Assembly (NCBI RefSeq): GCF_007830055.1
Contig: NZ_VLLE01000003.1
Span: forward strand, 434,001-498,000
Length of the DNA: 64,000 bases
From: Lacibacter cauensis
GTDB lineage: Bacteria > Bacteroidota > Bacteroidia > Chitinophagales > Chitinophagaceae
Direction of reading: 5' to 3'
The first letter of the stretch is position 1, and each line of letters begins with the position of its first letter. This document shows, in pieces, positions 45,602 to 53,140 of the stretch. The position numbers and the translations under genes were made by a program. The notes beneath the pieces were generated by a model. That model was not told the DNA's origin and ran no database searches. It was given only the letters and a program-made list of their open reading frames with translations.

Positions 45602-45640
45602 CAAAACTATGGAAACTTTTATCGTTGCCAAAGTTTCCAT
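45602..45640 (-). promoter_or_regulatory. tetR promoter overlapped by a palindromic operator
   Basis: On the minus strand TTTG (45629-45632), exactly 19 bases, TAGTTTTG (45602-45609): a perfect Bacteroidota promoter. The palindrome ATGGAAACTTT (45609-45619) / AAAGTTTCCAT (45630-45640) fills the space from the -33 box to the first base of the -7 box. The start codon at 45586 lies about 9 bases after the expected transcript start. Confidence 0.85.
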
Positions 45641-45721
45641 CTTCTTTTTTTGCCATTCGTCACAAAAAATTAACCATGGCAAGCCGCAGCCGAAAGCTGT
45701 ATTTTTGATAACGATAAATCA

Positions 45722-46375
45722 ATGAGCATGTTTAAATCCTTTAATTATAAGCGGTTATTTCAATATTTTCTCCAAGGCTTACTGGTGTTAGCACCCATTG
45801 TTGTTACAGCTTATGCTATTTACTGGATTGTTACGAGCATAGACGAACTGATACCCATTTTTACTTTTACCGATGAAACAGGAAAAGTAACTGTGCGGAA
45901 TTTTGGGTTGGGGTTTGTATTAATTGTTGGTGCTATTTGCCTGGTGGGTTACCTCAGTACCTTTTTTATCCAGAGCCGTATTTTTAATTTGTTTGATCAC
46001 TGGCTGGAAAAAGTACCCGGCATTAAGTTTATTTATACAACAGTTAAAGATTTTTTTGAAGCCTTTGCAGGAGAGAAGAAAAAGTTTAACCGTCCGGTGC
46101 TGGCAAACATTGACGATAACGATGTTTGGCGTGTAGGTTTTTTAACCCGTGATGAAGCGGATGAATTTGGGTTGAAAGATTATGTGGCGGTGTATGTACC
46201 CATGAGTTATTCCATTGCAGGTAACGTGTACCTCATTCCTTCCAGCAGAATAAAGTCGCTTGAAGGTCATTTAACCGGAACGGAGGCAATGAAGTTTGCT
46301 ATTAGTGGTGGTGTTACCAAGATGGATGAAGAAATTGAAGAAGAAATTAAAAAGGAGGATGAAGCAGTGAATTAA
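45722..46375 (+). CDS. DUF502-family membrane protein
   Basis: The protein has 217 residues and two transmembrane helices (about 14-36, 'YFLQGLLVLAPIVVTAYAIY', and 58-82). A soluble domain follows with the family's conserved stretch 'VPGIKFIYTTVKDFFEAFAG' and 'VAVYVPMSYSIAGNVYLIP' (the P-T/S-x-P-N/G-P-like segment), and the C-terminus is acidic. Function is unknown; plant relatives are called COV-like. A TATTTTTG box at 45700-45707 may be its -7 element. The next gene follows after 8 bases, so the two are probably one transcript. Confidence 0.92.
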   Translation: MSMFKSFNYKRLFQYFLQGLLVLAPIVVTAYAIYWIVTSIDELIPIFTFTDETGKVTVRNFGLGFVLIVGAICLVGYLSTFFIQSRIFNLFDHWLEKVPGIKFIYTTVKDFFEAFAGEKKKFNRPVLANIDDNDVWRVGFLTRDEADEFGLKDYVAVYVPMSYSIAGNVYLIPSSRIKSLEGHLTGTEAMKFAISGGVTKMDEEIEEEIKKEDEAVN

Positions 46376-46383
46376 TAAAGTGT

Positions 46384-47349
46384 ATGAAAAAAGCTTTATT
46401 TGTATTTGCATTGTTACTGTTGGCGCAGCAATGTTTTTGCTGGGGCTTTTTCGGGCACCGGAAAATTAATTATCACGCTGTATTTCTGCTACCACCCGAA
46501 ATGATCGGGTTTTACAAAACACATATCGATTTTTTAACCGAACATGCAGTCGATCCGGATAAGCGCCGCTATGCCCTGCCTGAAGAGGGTGCCCGGCATT
46601 ACATCGATATTGATCGTTACGGTACTTATCCGTACAGCAATCTGCCACGCAATTACGACAGTGCTGTTGCAAAGTTTAGTGCTGATTCAGTAAATGCGTA
46701 TGGCATTGTTCCCTGGTGGGTACAAATCATGTTGGGACGTTTAACCAATGCTTTTAAAGAAAAAAACCAGGCAAAAATTTTAAAGCTGAGTGCAGAAATA
46801 GGACATTACATAGCCGATGCACATGTGCCCTTGCATGCTTCGCACAATCATAACGGGCAATTGACCAATCAACAGGGTATACATGGTTTTTGGGAAAGCC
46901 GTGTACCCGAACTGCTGGCCGAAAAGGAATTTGATTTCTGGATCGGCAAAGCAGAGCATATCAAAAATCCAGGTCAGTTCATTTGGGCAAGAGTGCTGGA
47001 AAGCGCAGCTGCAGCCGATACCGTGCTGCGATACGAAAAAGAGTTAACACAAATAACAGCGCCTGATCAGAAATATTCATTCGAGAACAGGAATGGTATC
47101 ACCATTCGTACCTACTCCACTTCGTTTACAACTGCATACAATACAAAACTAAACGGCATGGTTGAACGCCGTATACGGCAAAGCATTTATGCCGTAGCTA
47201 GTTTTTGGTACACTGCATGGGTTAACGCAGGCCAACCCGATCTCAATAAACTCAACAACAAAGAATTTACTGCTGAAGAGTTAAAAGAGTTTGAAGAGTT
47301 AAACAACAACTGGCGAAAGGGGAAAATTGCCGGCAGAGAACACGAGTAG
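46384..47349 (+). CDS. Secreted zinc-dependent phospholipase C/S1-P1-nuclease-like protein
   Basis: The protein has 321 residues with a signal peptide (about 1-19, ending QQCFC). The mature N-terminus begins Trp-Gly ('WGFFGHRKINYHAV'), as in phospholipase C/P1 nuclease enzymes, where the N-terminal Trp helps bind zinc. More ligands are seen in 'HYIDIDRYG' and 'EIGHYIADAHVPLHASHNHN' (His/Asp-rich helix, about 140-160). Bacteroidota proteins of this kind are annotated as zinc-dependent phospholipase C family; whether it cleaves phospholipid or nucleic acid is unknown. It is linked to the DUF502 gene. Confidence 0.88.
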   Translation: MKKALFVFALLLLAQQCFCWGFFGHRKINYHAVFLLPPEMIGFYKTHIDFLTEHAVDPDKRRYALPEEGARHYIDIDRYGTYPYSNLPRNYDSAVAKFSADSVNAYGIVPWWVQIMLGRLTNAFKEKNQAKILKLSAEIGHYIADAHVPLHASHNHNGQLTNQQGIHGFWESRVPELLAEKEFDFWIGKAEHIKNPGQFIWARVLESAAAADTVLRYEKELTQITAPDQKYSFENRNGITIRTYSTSFTTAYNTKLNGMVERRIRQSIYAVASFWYTAWVNAGQPDLNKLNNKEFTAEELKEFEELNNNWRKGKIAGREHE

Positions 47350-47391
47350 CAGCTTACATTTTCCTTTACAGAAAGATGACAACGATTTGAC

Positions 47392-47422
47392 GTTGTAACA
47401 CTGCTGCTTGCTTGTAGCTTTG
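47392..47422 (+). promoter_or_regulatory. Promoter of the SDR gene at 47454
   Basis: GTTG (47392-47395), 19 bases, TAGCTTTG (47415-47422). The expected transcript start near 47429 leaves a leader of about 25 bases. Confidence 0.65.
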
Positions 47423-47453
47423 CAGTCCATTTTTTAAAAAAGTAAAAAGACAT

Positions 47454-48170
47454 ATGCAATCATTAAAAAACAAAACAGCACTTGTTACAGGTGCAGGTAA
47501 GGGAATTGGAAAAGCTGTGGCGTTGGCATTGGCAGCCGAAGGGGTACACGTAGGTTTAATTGCACGTACTGAAAAAGATTTGCAGGCAGTGGCTGCAGAA
47601 ATAAAAGCAACAGGTGTAAACGTAGCATTTGCTACAGCAGACATCAGTAACCGTGCAGAAGTGGAAACTGCTGTTGCTACAATTACGGCTGCATTGGGCA
47701 GCATTGATATATTAATTAACAATGCAGGCACAGGCACCTTTGGTAAGTTTCTTGATCTGGAGCCCGAGCAGTGGGAGCAACAGATAAAAGTAAATCTGTT
47801 TGGTACCTATTATACCATTCGTGCAGTGTTACCGCAAATGCTGGAAAGGCAGGCGGGCGATATTATTAATATATCCTCCACTGCGGGAAAGAATGGTGCG
47901 GCTGTAACAAGCGCCTACAGTGCATCGAAGTTTGGCGTGTTTGGCTTGGGCGAAAGTTTAATGCAGGAAGTACGGAAACAAAACATTCGTGTAACCACAT
48001 TAGCGCCAAGTACCATTGTTACCGATCTTGCATACAGTGCCGATTTAATTAAAGGCGATGCAGAACGTGTAATGCATCCCGAAGATTTTGCGGAGTTTAT
48101 TATTGCACAATTAAAGCTGCATCCACGCATGCTGCTGAAAGAAGCAAGTTTGTTTTCTACCAATCCTTAA
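47454..48170 (+). CDS. 3-oxoacyl-ACP reductase-like SDR
   Basis: The 238-residue classical short-chain dehydrogenase has the cofactor loop '[11 protein letters not shown]' (residues 10-20), the 'NNAG' motif (about 85), catalytic Ser in '[11 protein letters not shown]' and the intact Y-x-x-x-K in '[10 protein letters not shown]'. It is FabG-like in length and motifs. The substrate is not known, and the position away from fatty-acid genes suggests a general carbonyl reductase. It has its own promoter and terminator, so it is a single-gene unit. The terminator's T run forms part of the next promoter. Confidence 0.93.
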   Translation: MQSLKNKTALVTGAGKGIGKAVALALAAEGVHVGLIARTEKDLQAVAAEIKATGVNVAFATADISNRAEVETAVATITAALGSIDILINNAGTGTFGKFLDLEPEQWEQQIKVNLFGTYYTIRAVLPQMLERQAGDIINISSTAGKNGAAVTSAYSASKFGVFGLGESLMQEVRKQNIRVTTLAPSTIVTDLAYSADLIKGDAERVMHPEDFAEFIIAQLKLHPRMLLKEASLFSTNP

Positions 48171-48186
48171 TAACAGTAGCATTAAT

Positions 48187-48218
48187 AAAAAGGAGCTGCA
48201 CTGCTGCAGCTCCTTTTT
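48187..48218 (+). terminator. Terminator of the SDR gene
   Basis: AAAAAGGAGCTGCA (48187-48200), loop CTGC, TGCAGCTCCTTTTT (48205-48218): a 14-base perfect stem with T run. Confidence 0.92.
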
Positions 48219-48245
48219 ACTACAACATGCAAAGCTGTACATTTG
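48215..48245 (+). promoter_or_regulatory. Promoter of the Crp/Fnr gene, overlapping a terminator
   Basis: TTTT (48215-48218, the end of the upstream terminator T run), 19 bases, TACATTTG (48238-48245). The leader to the ATG at 48265 is about 13 bases. Confidence 0.65.
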
Positions 48246-48264
48246 AAAACGCAACAGGTTATTT

Positions 48265-48843
48265 ATGTTCGAACTTCTGATAAAAAGTATACAGGCCAAA
48301 GTACCTTCTACCGAAGAGGAGCTGCAGTTATGTAAATCGCATTTTACACCAAAGCGGTTACGTCGCAAGCAATTTCTGTTACAGGAGGGAGATGTATGCA
48401 ACCGCACGGCCTTTATTGAAAAGGGAGCGATGTATTCTTACACTACCGATGCCAAAGGCGGGCAACGTGTAATGCAGTTTGCTTTTGAAGGTTTCTGGAT
48501 TTCTGATCTGTACAGTTTTTTTACGAGAGAAGAATCGAAACTGAATATTGAAGCACTGGAAGATTGTGAGTTGTTACTGCTGGATCATGAACAACACGAA
48601 TACCTGTTAAAGAACGTACCACAGTACGAAACCTACACCCGCATATTATACCAGAATGCATACGTTGCCTTGCAGCAACGACTGGAAGGAACGATTGGAT
48701 TAACTGCCGAAGAAAAGTATTCCAAATTTGCAGAGCAGTATTCGGCAATTATAAACCGTGTACCGCAGCATTTAATTGCATCGTATTTAGGTATAACCCC
48801 TGAAACACTCAGTCGTATACGCAAGCAAATAGCTTCCCGTTAA
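48265..48843 (+). CDS. Crp/Fnr-family transcriptional regulator
   Basis: The protein has 192 residues: a cyclic-nucleotide-binding-like beta roll (about 20-120, 'LLQEGDVCNRTAFIEKGAMY') and a C-terminal helix-turn-helix (about 150-190, 'VPQHLIASYLGITPETLSRI'). There is no Cys set for an iron-sulfur cluster as in true FNR, and the residues that bind cAMP are not recognisable, so the effector is unknown. Three tandem boxes of Crp/Fnr type (TTGA-N6-TCAA-like) lie directly after the gene and before the operon at 48961, which is the obvious candidate target. Confidence 0.92.
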   Translation: MFELLIKSIQAKVPSTEEELQLCKSHFTPKRLRRKQFLLQEGDVCNRTAFIEKGAMYSYTTDAKGGQRVMQFAFEGFWISDLYSFFTREESKLNIEALEDCELLLLDHEQHEYLLKNVPQYETYTRILYQNAYVALQQRLEGTIGLTAEEKYSKFAEQYSAIINRVPQHLIASYLGITPETLSRIRKQIASR

Positions 48844-48851
48844 TTTTTTCG

Positions 48852-48910
48852 TTGACATATGTCAAGATTTCTCTTATCATATGTCAATGCTTTTTCTTAT
48901 CACATATCAT
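48852..48910. promoter_or_regulatory. Three tandem Crp/Fnr-type operator boxes
   Basis: TTGACATATGTCAA (48852-48865, perfect palindrome), TTATCATATGTCAA (48874-48887) and TTATCACATATCAT (48897-48910) all fit TTRWCAYATRTCAW. They are spaced 22 and 23 bases, about two helical turns. The third box abuts the presumed -33 TTG of the next promoter, near -44 from the expected start. Confidence 0.75.
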
Positions 48911-48941
48911 TGGAGCAGGGCTTTGGTTGAGGGTAGTTTTG
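48910..48941 (+). promoter_or_regulatory. Promoter of the F420-reductase-like operon
   Basis: TTG (48910-48912), 21 bases, TAGTTTTG (48934-48941). The spacer is longer than the usual 19, as expected for an activator-dependent promoter. The ATG follows at 48961. Confidence 0.6.
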
Positions 48942-48960
48942 CAGTATCAAATTCATTGAT

Positions 48961-49623
48961 ATGCAAACAAAAAGAACCATCGCAATAATAGGAGCATCCG
49001 GTAACATGGGCGCTGCTATTGCAAAGGCTCTTGCAAAAGGAAATGATCGTTTATTGCTCATCAGCAAAGAAGAAGAGAAGTTGGAGGTATTGAAAGCAGC
49101 AATTACAAACGAACATCCTTTGGCTGATGTGGAAGGTATGTCCTGTGCCATGCACGGAAGTTGGGAAGCAGATATTATTATACTCGCAACACCTTACGAA
49201 GCACAAGCCGATATAGCGGAGAAAATTCGTGAAGTGGCAAGTCAAAAAATTGTGATCAGCATTGCTAATCCGTTGAATACAACATACGATGCACTGGTTA
49301 CCAACCCCAACAAAAGTGCAGCAGAAGAATTACAGGCTTTATTACCTCATTCAAAAGTGGTAAAAGCATTTAATACAACCTACGCAGCAAATTTTGCCCA
49401 ACCAATTATCGATGGTAAACAGGCTGATGCATTTATTGCGGGCGACAATGAAGCCGCTTTGGAAACAACAGCAGAGCTGGTAAAAACAACCGGTTTTAAT
49501 CCCATCATCGCCGGTAAACTTTCAGTAAGCCGTACGTTGGAAGCTATGCAGCTGTTACTGATACAGCTGACGATGAAATACAATTACAACTGGCTGGCCG
49601 GTTGGAAAATTCTGCATCAATAA
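48961..49623 (+). CDS. NADP-dependent F420 reductase-like dehydrogenase
   Basis: The protein has 220 residues with a Rossmann fold: 'IAIIGASGNMGAAIAKAL' (residues 6-23) binds the dinucleotide. It matches the F420:NADP-oxidoreductase/NADP-oxidoreductase coenzyme F420-dependent type, with 'ILATPYEAQADI', 'ISIANPLNTTYDAL' and 'KVVKAFNTTYAANFAQP' (the conserved K-A-F-N-T). Bacteroidota lack F420, so the actual partner is probably another electron carrier or substrate. It heads a run of four genes (YceI, DoxX, LigB-type dioxygenase), all on the plus strand with short gaps. Confidence 0.87.
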   Translation: MQTKRTIAIIGASGNMGAAIAKALAKGNDRLLLISKEEEKLEVLKAAITNEHPLADVEGMSCAMHGSWEADIIILATPYEAQADIAEKIREVASQKIVISIANPLNTTYDALVTNPNKSAAEELQALLPHSKVVKAFNTTYAANFAQPIIDGKQADAFIAGDNEAALETTAELVKTTGFNPIIAGKLSVSRTLEAMQLLLIQLTMKYNYNWLAGWKILHQ

Positions 49624-49662
49624 GTGAACAATCAAATAAAATAAAACAAACAAAGATCAACA

Positions 49663-50232
49663 ATGAAAAAGGTAGCAATTATTCTTTCGGTATTTTTTTT
49701 AGCAACTGCATTTACTACTGTTGCGGTATGGAAAAACGATAAAGCACATTCACAGCTTGCGTTTACAGTAACACACCTGGGTGTTTCTGATGTATCAGGT
49801 ACATTCAACGATTTTGATGTGGAAGTAAAATCTTCAAAACCCGATTTCAGTGACGCATCGTTTACACTTACAGCAAAAGTGGCATCAATCGATACAAGAG
49901 TTGAAATGCGAGACAATCATTTAAAGAGTGCCGATTTCTTTGATGCAGCCAAATATCCTGAGCTGACGTTTAAAAGCACAGGCATTAAAAATGTAGGTAA
50001 GAACAAATACAAACTCAGCGGTAATCTTACAATTAAAGATGTTACCAAGCCTGTAACTCTGGATCTTGTGTACAGAGGTGTTATTGAAAATCCAATGAGC
50101 AAAAAACCAACTGCAGGTTTTCAAATAGCGGGTGTTCTTAAGCGTTCTGATTTTGCATTGGGTAACGGTTTTCCTGCTCCAATGATCAGCGATGAAGTGG
50201 TGATAAAAGCAGATGGTGAATTTGCACAATAA
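49663..50232 (+). CDS. YceI-family lipid-binding-like protein
   Basis: The protein has 189 residues: a signal peptide (about 1-19) and a YceI lipocalin-like barrel ('KAHSQLAFTVTHLGVSDVSG', 'RDNHLKSADFFDAAKYPELT', 'LTIKDVTKPVTLDLVYRG'). YceI proteins are periplasmic and bind isoprenoid-type lipids. They are often induced by acid, base or oxidative stress. It is the second gene of the operon, 39 bases after the reductase-like gene and 21 bases before DoxX. Confidence 0.95.
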   Translation: MKKVAIILSVFFLATAFTTVAVWKNDKAHSQLAFTVTHLGVSDVSGTFNDFDVEVKSSKPDFSDASFTLTAKVASIDTRVEMRDNHLKSADFFDAAKYPELTFKSTGIKNVGKNKYKLSGNLTIKDVTKPVTLDLVYRGVIENPMSKKPTAGFQIAGVLKRSDFALGNGFPAPMISDEVVIKADGEFAQ

Positions 50233-50253
50233 TAAATTTTAAGCATAGCGAAT

Positions 50254-50697
50254 ATGAAGAAGTTATTAAGTGTAGAAGCTGGTGGTAACGCATTACATCT
50301 TGCAGCATTGTTTGTACGTATTGCAGCAGCGGCATTGATGTTATCGCATGGGTTACCGAAGTTGAGTTATTTATTTTCAGGCAGCCCGATACAGTTTCCC
50401 GAAGTGTTTGGTATGCGTTCGGACGTATCGTTGATGCTCACCGTATTTGCAGAAGTGATCTGTTCAGTATTTATCTTATTCGGCTTAGGTACACGGCTTG
50501 CAGTAATTCCATTAATTATTACAATGCTTGTAGCTGTATTGCTCATTCATTCGGCCGATCCATTTGCCAAGCAGGAACCCGGTATTCAATACCTTATTCT
50601 GTATGTAATATTGTTTATTACAGGCAGCGGTAAATATTCTGTTGATTATCTTTTACAACGTAAGCAACAGGCAGGAATAGTTTGGATAAACCGATAA
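50254..50697 (+). CDS. DoxX-family membrane protein
   Basis: The 147-residue protein has four predicted transmembrane helices (about 15-35, 62-82, 88-105 and 112-130). The DoxX features include 'LFVRIAAAALMLSHGLPKL' at the start and 'LTVFAEVICSVFILFGLGTR'. DoxX proteins appear in oxidative-stress complexes and in quinone-linked oxidations. Its place between YceI and an aromatic-ring dioxygenase-like gene fits a redox or detoxification role, but that is inference. Confidence 0.93.
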   Translation: MKKLLSVEAGGNALHLAALFVRIAAAALMLSHGLPKLSYLFSGSPIQFPEVFGMRSDVSLMLTVFAEVICSVFILFGLGTRLAVIPLIITMLVAVLLIHSADPFAKQEPGIQYLILYVILFITGSGKYSVDYLLQRKQQAGIVWINR

Positions 50698-50733
50698 GCG
50701 CAGTCGTAAAGAAAGCAAGGAAAGCAATCGTTC

Positions 50734-51615
50734 ATGCAACGAAAACAATTTATAACAACAGTGTTAACAGGAGCAGCAGGTATGACAGGCTTGGCAGCGT
50801 TCAATCGTTTTACAGATGATCTTACGGAACAAGATCAATTGATGCCGGTATTGTTTATTGGACATGGTTCGCCCATGAATGGAATTGAAGATAATGCGTT
50901 CAGCAGAAGATGGGCGAAGATGGCCACTGAAATTCCAACACCCAAAGCAGTGTTGGTGGTATCGGCACATTGGTTTACGAAAGGTACACATATCACCGCA
51001 ATGGATTTTCCGGAAACCATCCACGGCTTTGGAGGTTTTCCGCAAGCATTGTTCGATGTGCAATACCCTGCACCAGGCTCTCCTGCATTGGCACAAGAAA
51101 CAAAATCATTGATTCATTCAGCTGATGTTGGATTGAGTCACGACTGGGGATTGGATCACGGCACATGGACCATCATCCGCCACATGTATCCCAAAGCAGA
51201 TATTCCGGTGTTACAATTAAGTATTGATTACACGAAAGGACCGCAATACCATTATGATCTTGCAAAAGAGTTGTACAGTTTGCGTAAGAAAGGTGTGCTG
51301 ATTGTTGGCAGCGGAAATATGGTGCACAATTTACGAATGGTTGCCTGGGATAAATTAGATGAACCTGAATATGGTTATGATTGGGCTTTGCAAATGAATA
51401 ATACATTTAAAGAGTTAATTGGAAATAAAACACACGATAAGCTCATTCATTATTCATTGCTGGGGAAAGAAGCACAGTTATCTATCCCAACCCCCGAACA
51501 TTATTTGCCACTGTTGTATACGTTGGGTTTACAAAACGACAAAGAAGATGCTTCATTCTTTAACGATAAAGCTGTTGGCGGATCGTTAACGATGACATCG
51601 GTTAAAATAGGTTGA
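50734..51615 (+). CDS. LigB-family extradiol dioxygenase-like protein (YgiD type)
   Basis: The protein has 293 residues. An N-terminal signal-like segment (MQRKQFITTVLTGAAGMTGL) is unusual for YgiD, which is cytosolic. The catalytic domain has the metal and base residues in 'FIGHGSPMNGIEDN' (His), 'VVSAHWFTKG' (His), 'LDHGTWTIIRHMYP' (His) and 'SGNMVHNLRM'. The family opens catechol-type rings such as DOPA (4,5-extradiol cleavage) using Fe or Zn. It is the last gene of the operon before a strong terminator. Export to the periplasm, if real, would suggest action on external aromatics. Confidence 0.9.
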   Translation: MQRKQFITTVLTGAAGMTGLAAFNRFTDDLTEQDQLMPVLFIGHGSPMNGIEDNAFSRRWAKMATEIPTPKAVLVVSAHWFTKGTHITAMDFPETIHGFGGFPQALFDVQYPAPGSPALAQETKSLIHSADVGLSHDWGLDHGTWTIIRHMYPKADIPVLQLSIDYTKGPQYHYDLAKELYSLRKKGVLIVGSGNMVHNLRMVAWDKLDEPEYGYDWALQMNNTFKELIGNKTHDKLIHYSLLGKEAQLSIPTPEHYLPLLYTLGLQNDKEDASFFNDKAVGGSLTMTSVKIG

Positions 51616-51633
51616 TGATGATAAGGTTTAATG

Positions 51634-51668
51634 AAAAAGAGTCGCAGCAATGCGACTCTTTTTTTTTG
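51634..51668 (+). terminator. Terminator after the dioxygenase gene
   Basis: AAAAAGAGTCGCA (51634-51646), loop GCAA, TGCGACTCTTTTT (51651-51663), then more T. Confidence 0.92.
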
Positions 51669-51714
51669 TAGCCTCGACAGGAATCCCTGCCTGTCGGCAG
51701 ACAGGGAATCTTTA
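51667..51714. repeat. Partial tRNA 3'-end duplication with palindromic insert
   Basis: TGTAGCCTCG occurs at 51667-51676 and again at 51715-51724, where it is the 3' end of the tRNA gene. The 38 bases between them hold a hairpin (CCTGTC-GGCA-GACAGG, 51690-51705) inside an imperfect palindrome flanked by GAATC/GATTC-like ends. A mobile palindromic element or a small att-site duplication could explain it. Confidence 0.5.
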
Positions 51715-51716
51715 TG

Positions 51717-51788
51717 TAGCCTCGCCTAGAATCGAACTAGGATCTGGAGCTTCGGAAACTCTTATACTATCCATTGTACTACGAGGCC
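51717..51788 (-). tRNA. tRNA-Arg (anticodon CCG)
   Basis: The cloverleaf is complete on the minus strand over 72 bases. The acceptor GGCCTCG/CGAGGCT has one G-T, followed by TA at positions 8-9. The D arm is GTAC-AATGGATA-GTAT. The anticodon loop TTCCGAA gives CCG at 51753-51755, and the T arm is CCTAG-TTCGATT-CTAGG. The discriminator is A and CCA is not encoded. The anticodon stem has one A-C mismatch at its outer pair. Confidence 0.9.
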
Positions 51789-51872
51789 ATTAGGTAAAAT
51801 CCAAAGTCCAGGGCTCAAATAAGGAAATGAAACCTGCTTGTTTGGATTTTGTTTATTGGGTTTTGGATCTTT

Positions 51873-52457
51873 CTACTTGATCAATCCACCTGCATTACCT
51901 GCAAATATTTTTACGGCAATGGCCAGCAAAACTACACCAAAAAACTTTCTTACAGCAAGTAAACCGGCAGGCCCCAATAATTTTTCGATATGCTTCAACG
52001 ATTTCAGTACAATGAATACAACGACGAGGTTGAGCAGTATAGCCAGAAGTATTATAAAATCGGAATAGTTGGCGCCGAGAGACATAATGGTGGTAAGTGT
52101 ACCGCTTCCGGCAATAATGGGGAAGGCGATGGGCACTACGGTTCCGCTTTTAGCATCTTTATCGCTTTTAAAAAACTCATGTCCAAGCACCATTTCCAAT
52201 CCCAACACAAAGATCACAATCGAACCGGCAACAGCAAACGAACGACGATCGACACCCAGCATCTGCAAAAACGATTCGCCTACAAACAAAAACAGGATCA
52301 TGAGTGCACCGGAAATAAGTGTGGCTTTAAACTCACGAATGGCGCCCATCTTATCCTTCATGGCAATCAACAAAGGAATAGACCCGATAATATCAATTAC
52401 GGCAAAAAGAGTAAACGATACAGTGAGTAACTGATCCCATGTAAAGTGGAAGTTCAT
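51873..52457 (-). CDS. MarC-family integral membrane protein
   Basis: The 194-residue protein has six predicted membrane helices beginning at about 8, 40, 66, 103, 130 and 160. MarC-type stretches are 'FAVIDIIGSIPLLIAMKDK', 'LGVDRRSFAVAGSIVIFVLG' and 'PIAFPIIAGSGTLTTIMSL'. The family's transport function is unsettled. It starts 50 bases after cobC on the same strand and may be the last gene of the B12 operon by read-through, without an obvious functional link. Confidence 0.93.
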   Translation of the reverse strand: MNFHFTWDQLLTVSFTLFAVIDIIGSIPLLIAMKDKMGAIREFKATLISGALMILFLFVGESFLQMLGVDRRSFAVAGSIVIFVLGLEMVLGHEFFKSDKDAKSGTVVPIAFPIIAGSGTLTTIMSLGANYSDFIILLAILLNLVVVFIVLKSLKHIEKLLGPAGLLAVRKFFGVVLLAIAVKIFAGNAGGLIK

Positions 52458-52507
52458 GTGTGCTGTTTTGACAAAGATAATTTTTGCCGTAGTAATTCCG
52501 TATGAAA

Positions 52508-53122
52508 TTACTGTTTGCTGATGCTGGGCTTGTGTTGTTCCGATGTGCTTTGCACATTGTGCAGTATTTCGTGTACAAACCCGTTTTCCTGTAGGGTTAG
52601 TTTAACCACACAGCCATATTGCAGTTTAAATACATTGAACGAATCGATAAGCGGCGTATCTGTAAGATGCGAAAGAATACTGCGCAAAACTCCGCCATGC
52701 GACACAATGGCTGCATGTTCCTGCTGTGCTGTAATTTTTTCAAACAGGGTTGTGGTGCGTGCCAGCAGATCGAGATAGCTTTCGCCGCCCGGTATACGTA
52801 CGTTTACAAAATCGTTCATCCATGGCATTACAACTTCCTGCGGAATATCATCCCATTTCAATAATTCCCAGTCACCGCAATTGATTTCTTTCAACTCATC
52901 ATGAAATAAAATGTTGTGCGATGGAAATAAATATTGCGCCAGTTTACTGCAGCGCTGCAACGGACTGGCATAAACCGTTTGAATATGTGCAGGCAAATAT
53001 TCTTTGATTCGGGCCGCTTCATCAAAAAAACTTTCTGTTACATCCAGATCGGCCTGTCCATAACAGGTTCCTTTTTCAACAGCAGGCGTTGTATGACGGA
53101 TAAGATAGATTTCTGCACTCAT
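52508..53122 (-). CDS. cobC: Alpha-ribazole phosphatase (histidine phosphatase family)
   Basis: The protein has 204 residues. The phosphatase signature is 'YLIRHTTPAVEKGTCYG' (His about residue 9, Arg 8), with the second His in 'AIVSHGGVLRSIL' and the acceptor Glu in 'KEINCGDWELL'. CobC removes the 5' phosphate of alpha-ribazole phosphate before joining to cobinamide-GDP. The gene follows cobS by 18 bases, which supports the role over a generic phosphoglycerate mutase-like enzyme. Confidence 0.9.
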   Translation of the reverse strand: MSAEIYLIRHTTPAVEKGTCYGQADLDVTESFFDEAARIKEYLPAHIQTVYASPLQRCSKLAQYLFPSHNILFHDELKEINCGDWELLKWDDIPQEVVMPWMNDFVNVRIPGGESYLDLLARTTTLFEKITAQQEHAAIVSHGGVLRSILSHLTDTPLIDSFNVFKLQYGCVVKLTLQENGFVHEILHNVQSTSEQHKPSISKQ

Positions 53123-53140
53123 TTTTCTTTGCGGTTTATG

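Noticed and set aside
45587-45682. N-terminal extension of the TetR gene
   Set aside because: It would place the start codon upstream of a perfect promoter and operator; METKERIQKK at 45586 is the family-typical start.
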